Of a stretch of DNA of 5,378 bases, positions 4,752 through 5,378 are shown one piece after another (the first letter of the stretch is position 1; each line of letters starts with the position of its first letter). The position numbers and the translations under genes were made by a program. Origin of the DNA: Bryobacteraceae bacterium (GTDB taxonomy: Bacteria > Acidobacteriota > Terriglobia > Bryobacterales > Bryobacteraceae); assembly GCA_030044325.1 (NCBI GenBank), contig JASHWA010000545.1, positions 1 to 5,378 on the forward strand, given 5' to 3'. The notes under the pieces were generated by a model. The model ran no database searches. It saw nothing but the letters and a program-made list of their open reading frames with translations, and was not told the origin of the DNA.

Positions 4752-5378
4752 ATGCTCCCTCGACCACGTTCCACGCTCCTCGTTTTCGTGCTTTTCGTGG
4801 TTGTTCGTTCCGCGATGGCCGCGGCCGGGGGAAGCATCTCGGGACTGGTGAGAGATCCGCAGGGCGCAGTGATCGCCGGCGCTCAACTGACGCTGGTCAA
4901 CACCGCGCTCAAGACCGAATTCAAAGGCGCATCCGACAATCAGGGCTTCTATTCATTTCCTGCTCTCCCCGTCGGACATTACGACCTGACCGTCGCGCTG
5001 CCGGGATTTGAGACGCAGAGAAAATCCAATATTGCGGTCGACGCCGACGCGGCGGTGACCGTCAATTTCAGCCTCGCCATTCAGACGCAGTCCCAGACAG
5101 TGACGGTCAAAGAGAGCCAGGCCAACGTTCAGACGCAGGTCGATACAGTAGCCACGCACCTGGGCGAAGTGGTGCAGGACGCGCAGATCCAGGCCATTCC
5201 GTTGAACGGTCGCAGCTACACCGACCTGCTCGCGATTCAACCGGGCATCACTCCGGTGACCACGCTGACGCCGACTTCGGTCATCATGGCGGGTGTCACC
5301 GGCACGATCAATCCCTCAGGCGACCTTAATCCCGGCGATCTTTCGATCGACGGCCAGCGCGAATCCGCCAACGGGTTC
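4752..5378 (+). CDS. TonB-dependent receptor, Oar-like, with N-terminal carboxypeptidase-regulatory-like domain (3' end cut by window edge)
   Basis: The first 209 residues of a second outer-membrane receptor can be read; the frame is open to the right edge. Residues 1-24 are a signal peptide (PRPRSTLLVFVLFVVVRSAM, then a likely cut after AMA). Residues about 27-110 are a CarboxypepD_reg-type domain (SISGLVRDPQGAVIAGAQL, NQGFYSFPALPVGHYDLTV, then GFETQRKSNIAV). A linker rich in Q/T/V leads into the plug domain (IQAIPLNGRSYTDLLAIQPG at about 147-166, and LSIDGQRESANGF at the edge). The IPLNGR motif is shared with the left-hand receptor, but the plug sequences differ enough that they are old paralogs, not a recent duplication. 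The substrate is unknown. It is transcribed away from csp across a 148-bp shared control region. Confidence 0.92.
   Translation, partial: MLPRPRSTLLVFVLFVVVRSAMAAAGGSISGLVRDPQGAVIAGAQLTLVNTALKTEFKGASDNQGFYSFPALPVGHYDLTVALPGFETQRKSNIAVDADAAVTVNFSLAIQTQSQTVTVKESQANVQTQVDTVATHLGEVVQDAQIQAIPLNGRSYTDLLAIQPGITPVTTLTPTSVIMAGVTGTINPSGDLNPGDLSIDGQRESANGF

Noticed and set aside
1..5378. CRISPR arrays, tRNA or rRNA genes, insertion sequences
   Set aside because: Reading through the window shows no regularly spaced repeats, no tRNA or rRNA-like sequence and no transposase motifs.

Overview
The window looks like a GC-rich chromosome segment (about 60% GC by eye) from an Acidobacteriota member, probably of the Solibacter/Bryobacter type. 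This rests on two truncated Oar-like TonB-dependent receptors that begin with a carboxypeptidase-regulatory-like domain, a gene class greatly expanded in that group, and on the style of the methyltransferase and the small secreted protein. The taxonomic call is inference; no rRNA or marker gene is present.

Layout, left to right. (1) 1-817, minus: N-terminal part of an outer-membrane TonB-dependent receptor that starts with TTG and runs off the left edge. (2) 864-1244, minus: a small secreted Cys/His/Met-containing protein, 46 bp upstream of the receptor and probably cotranscribed with it. (3) 1245-1359: a divergent control region with two copies of a 17-bp palindrome. (4) 1360-2232, plus: a class I SAM-dependent methyltransferase that carries an export signal. 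(5) Meeting it tail to tail with a 2-bp gap, a minus-strand group: a RegA/PrrA/ActR-type response regulator (2235-2786), overlapped by 14 nt by a RegB/PrrB/ActS-type redox sensor kinase (2773-4101), and upstream of that a Tat-signal, 13-cysteine, Csp1-like copper-storage protein (4175-4603). A perfect 10-bp-arm palindrome (4150-4170) lies between csp and regB. (6) 4604-4751: a divergent control region with a near-palindromic operator candidate. (7) 4752-5378, plus: the N-terminal part of a second Oar-like receptor, running off the right edge.

How the parts may work together. The kinase keeps the three features that define RegB: six membrane helices with the GGxxNPF quinone motif, the HELGTPL H-box, and a cysteine about 43 residues after the phospho-accepting histidine. 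The regulator has the RegA-type Fis helix-turn-helix. The three palindromes share the pattern TGCGGCA-N3-TGYCRCA and closely resemble the GCGNC-N5-GNCGC inverted repeat known for RegA/RegR/PrrA in alphaproteobacteria. I therefore propose a local RegBA regulon: autoregulation of regBA, plus control of the methyltransferase and of the small secreted protein with its receptor. In Rhodobacter the regBA genes are linked to senC, a SCO-type copper protein. Here a Csp1-like copper store sits beside regBA instead, which suggests that a link between redox sensing and copper handling was arrived at with a different protein family. Domain calls are well supported; regulon membership and the copper link are inference.
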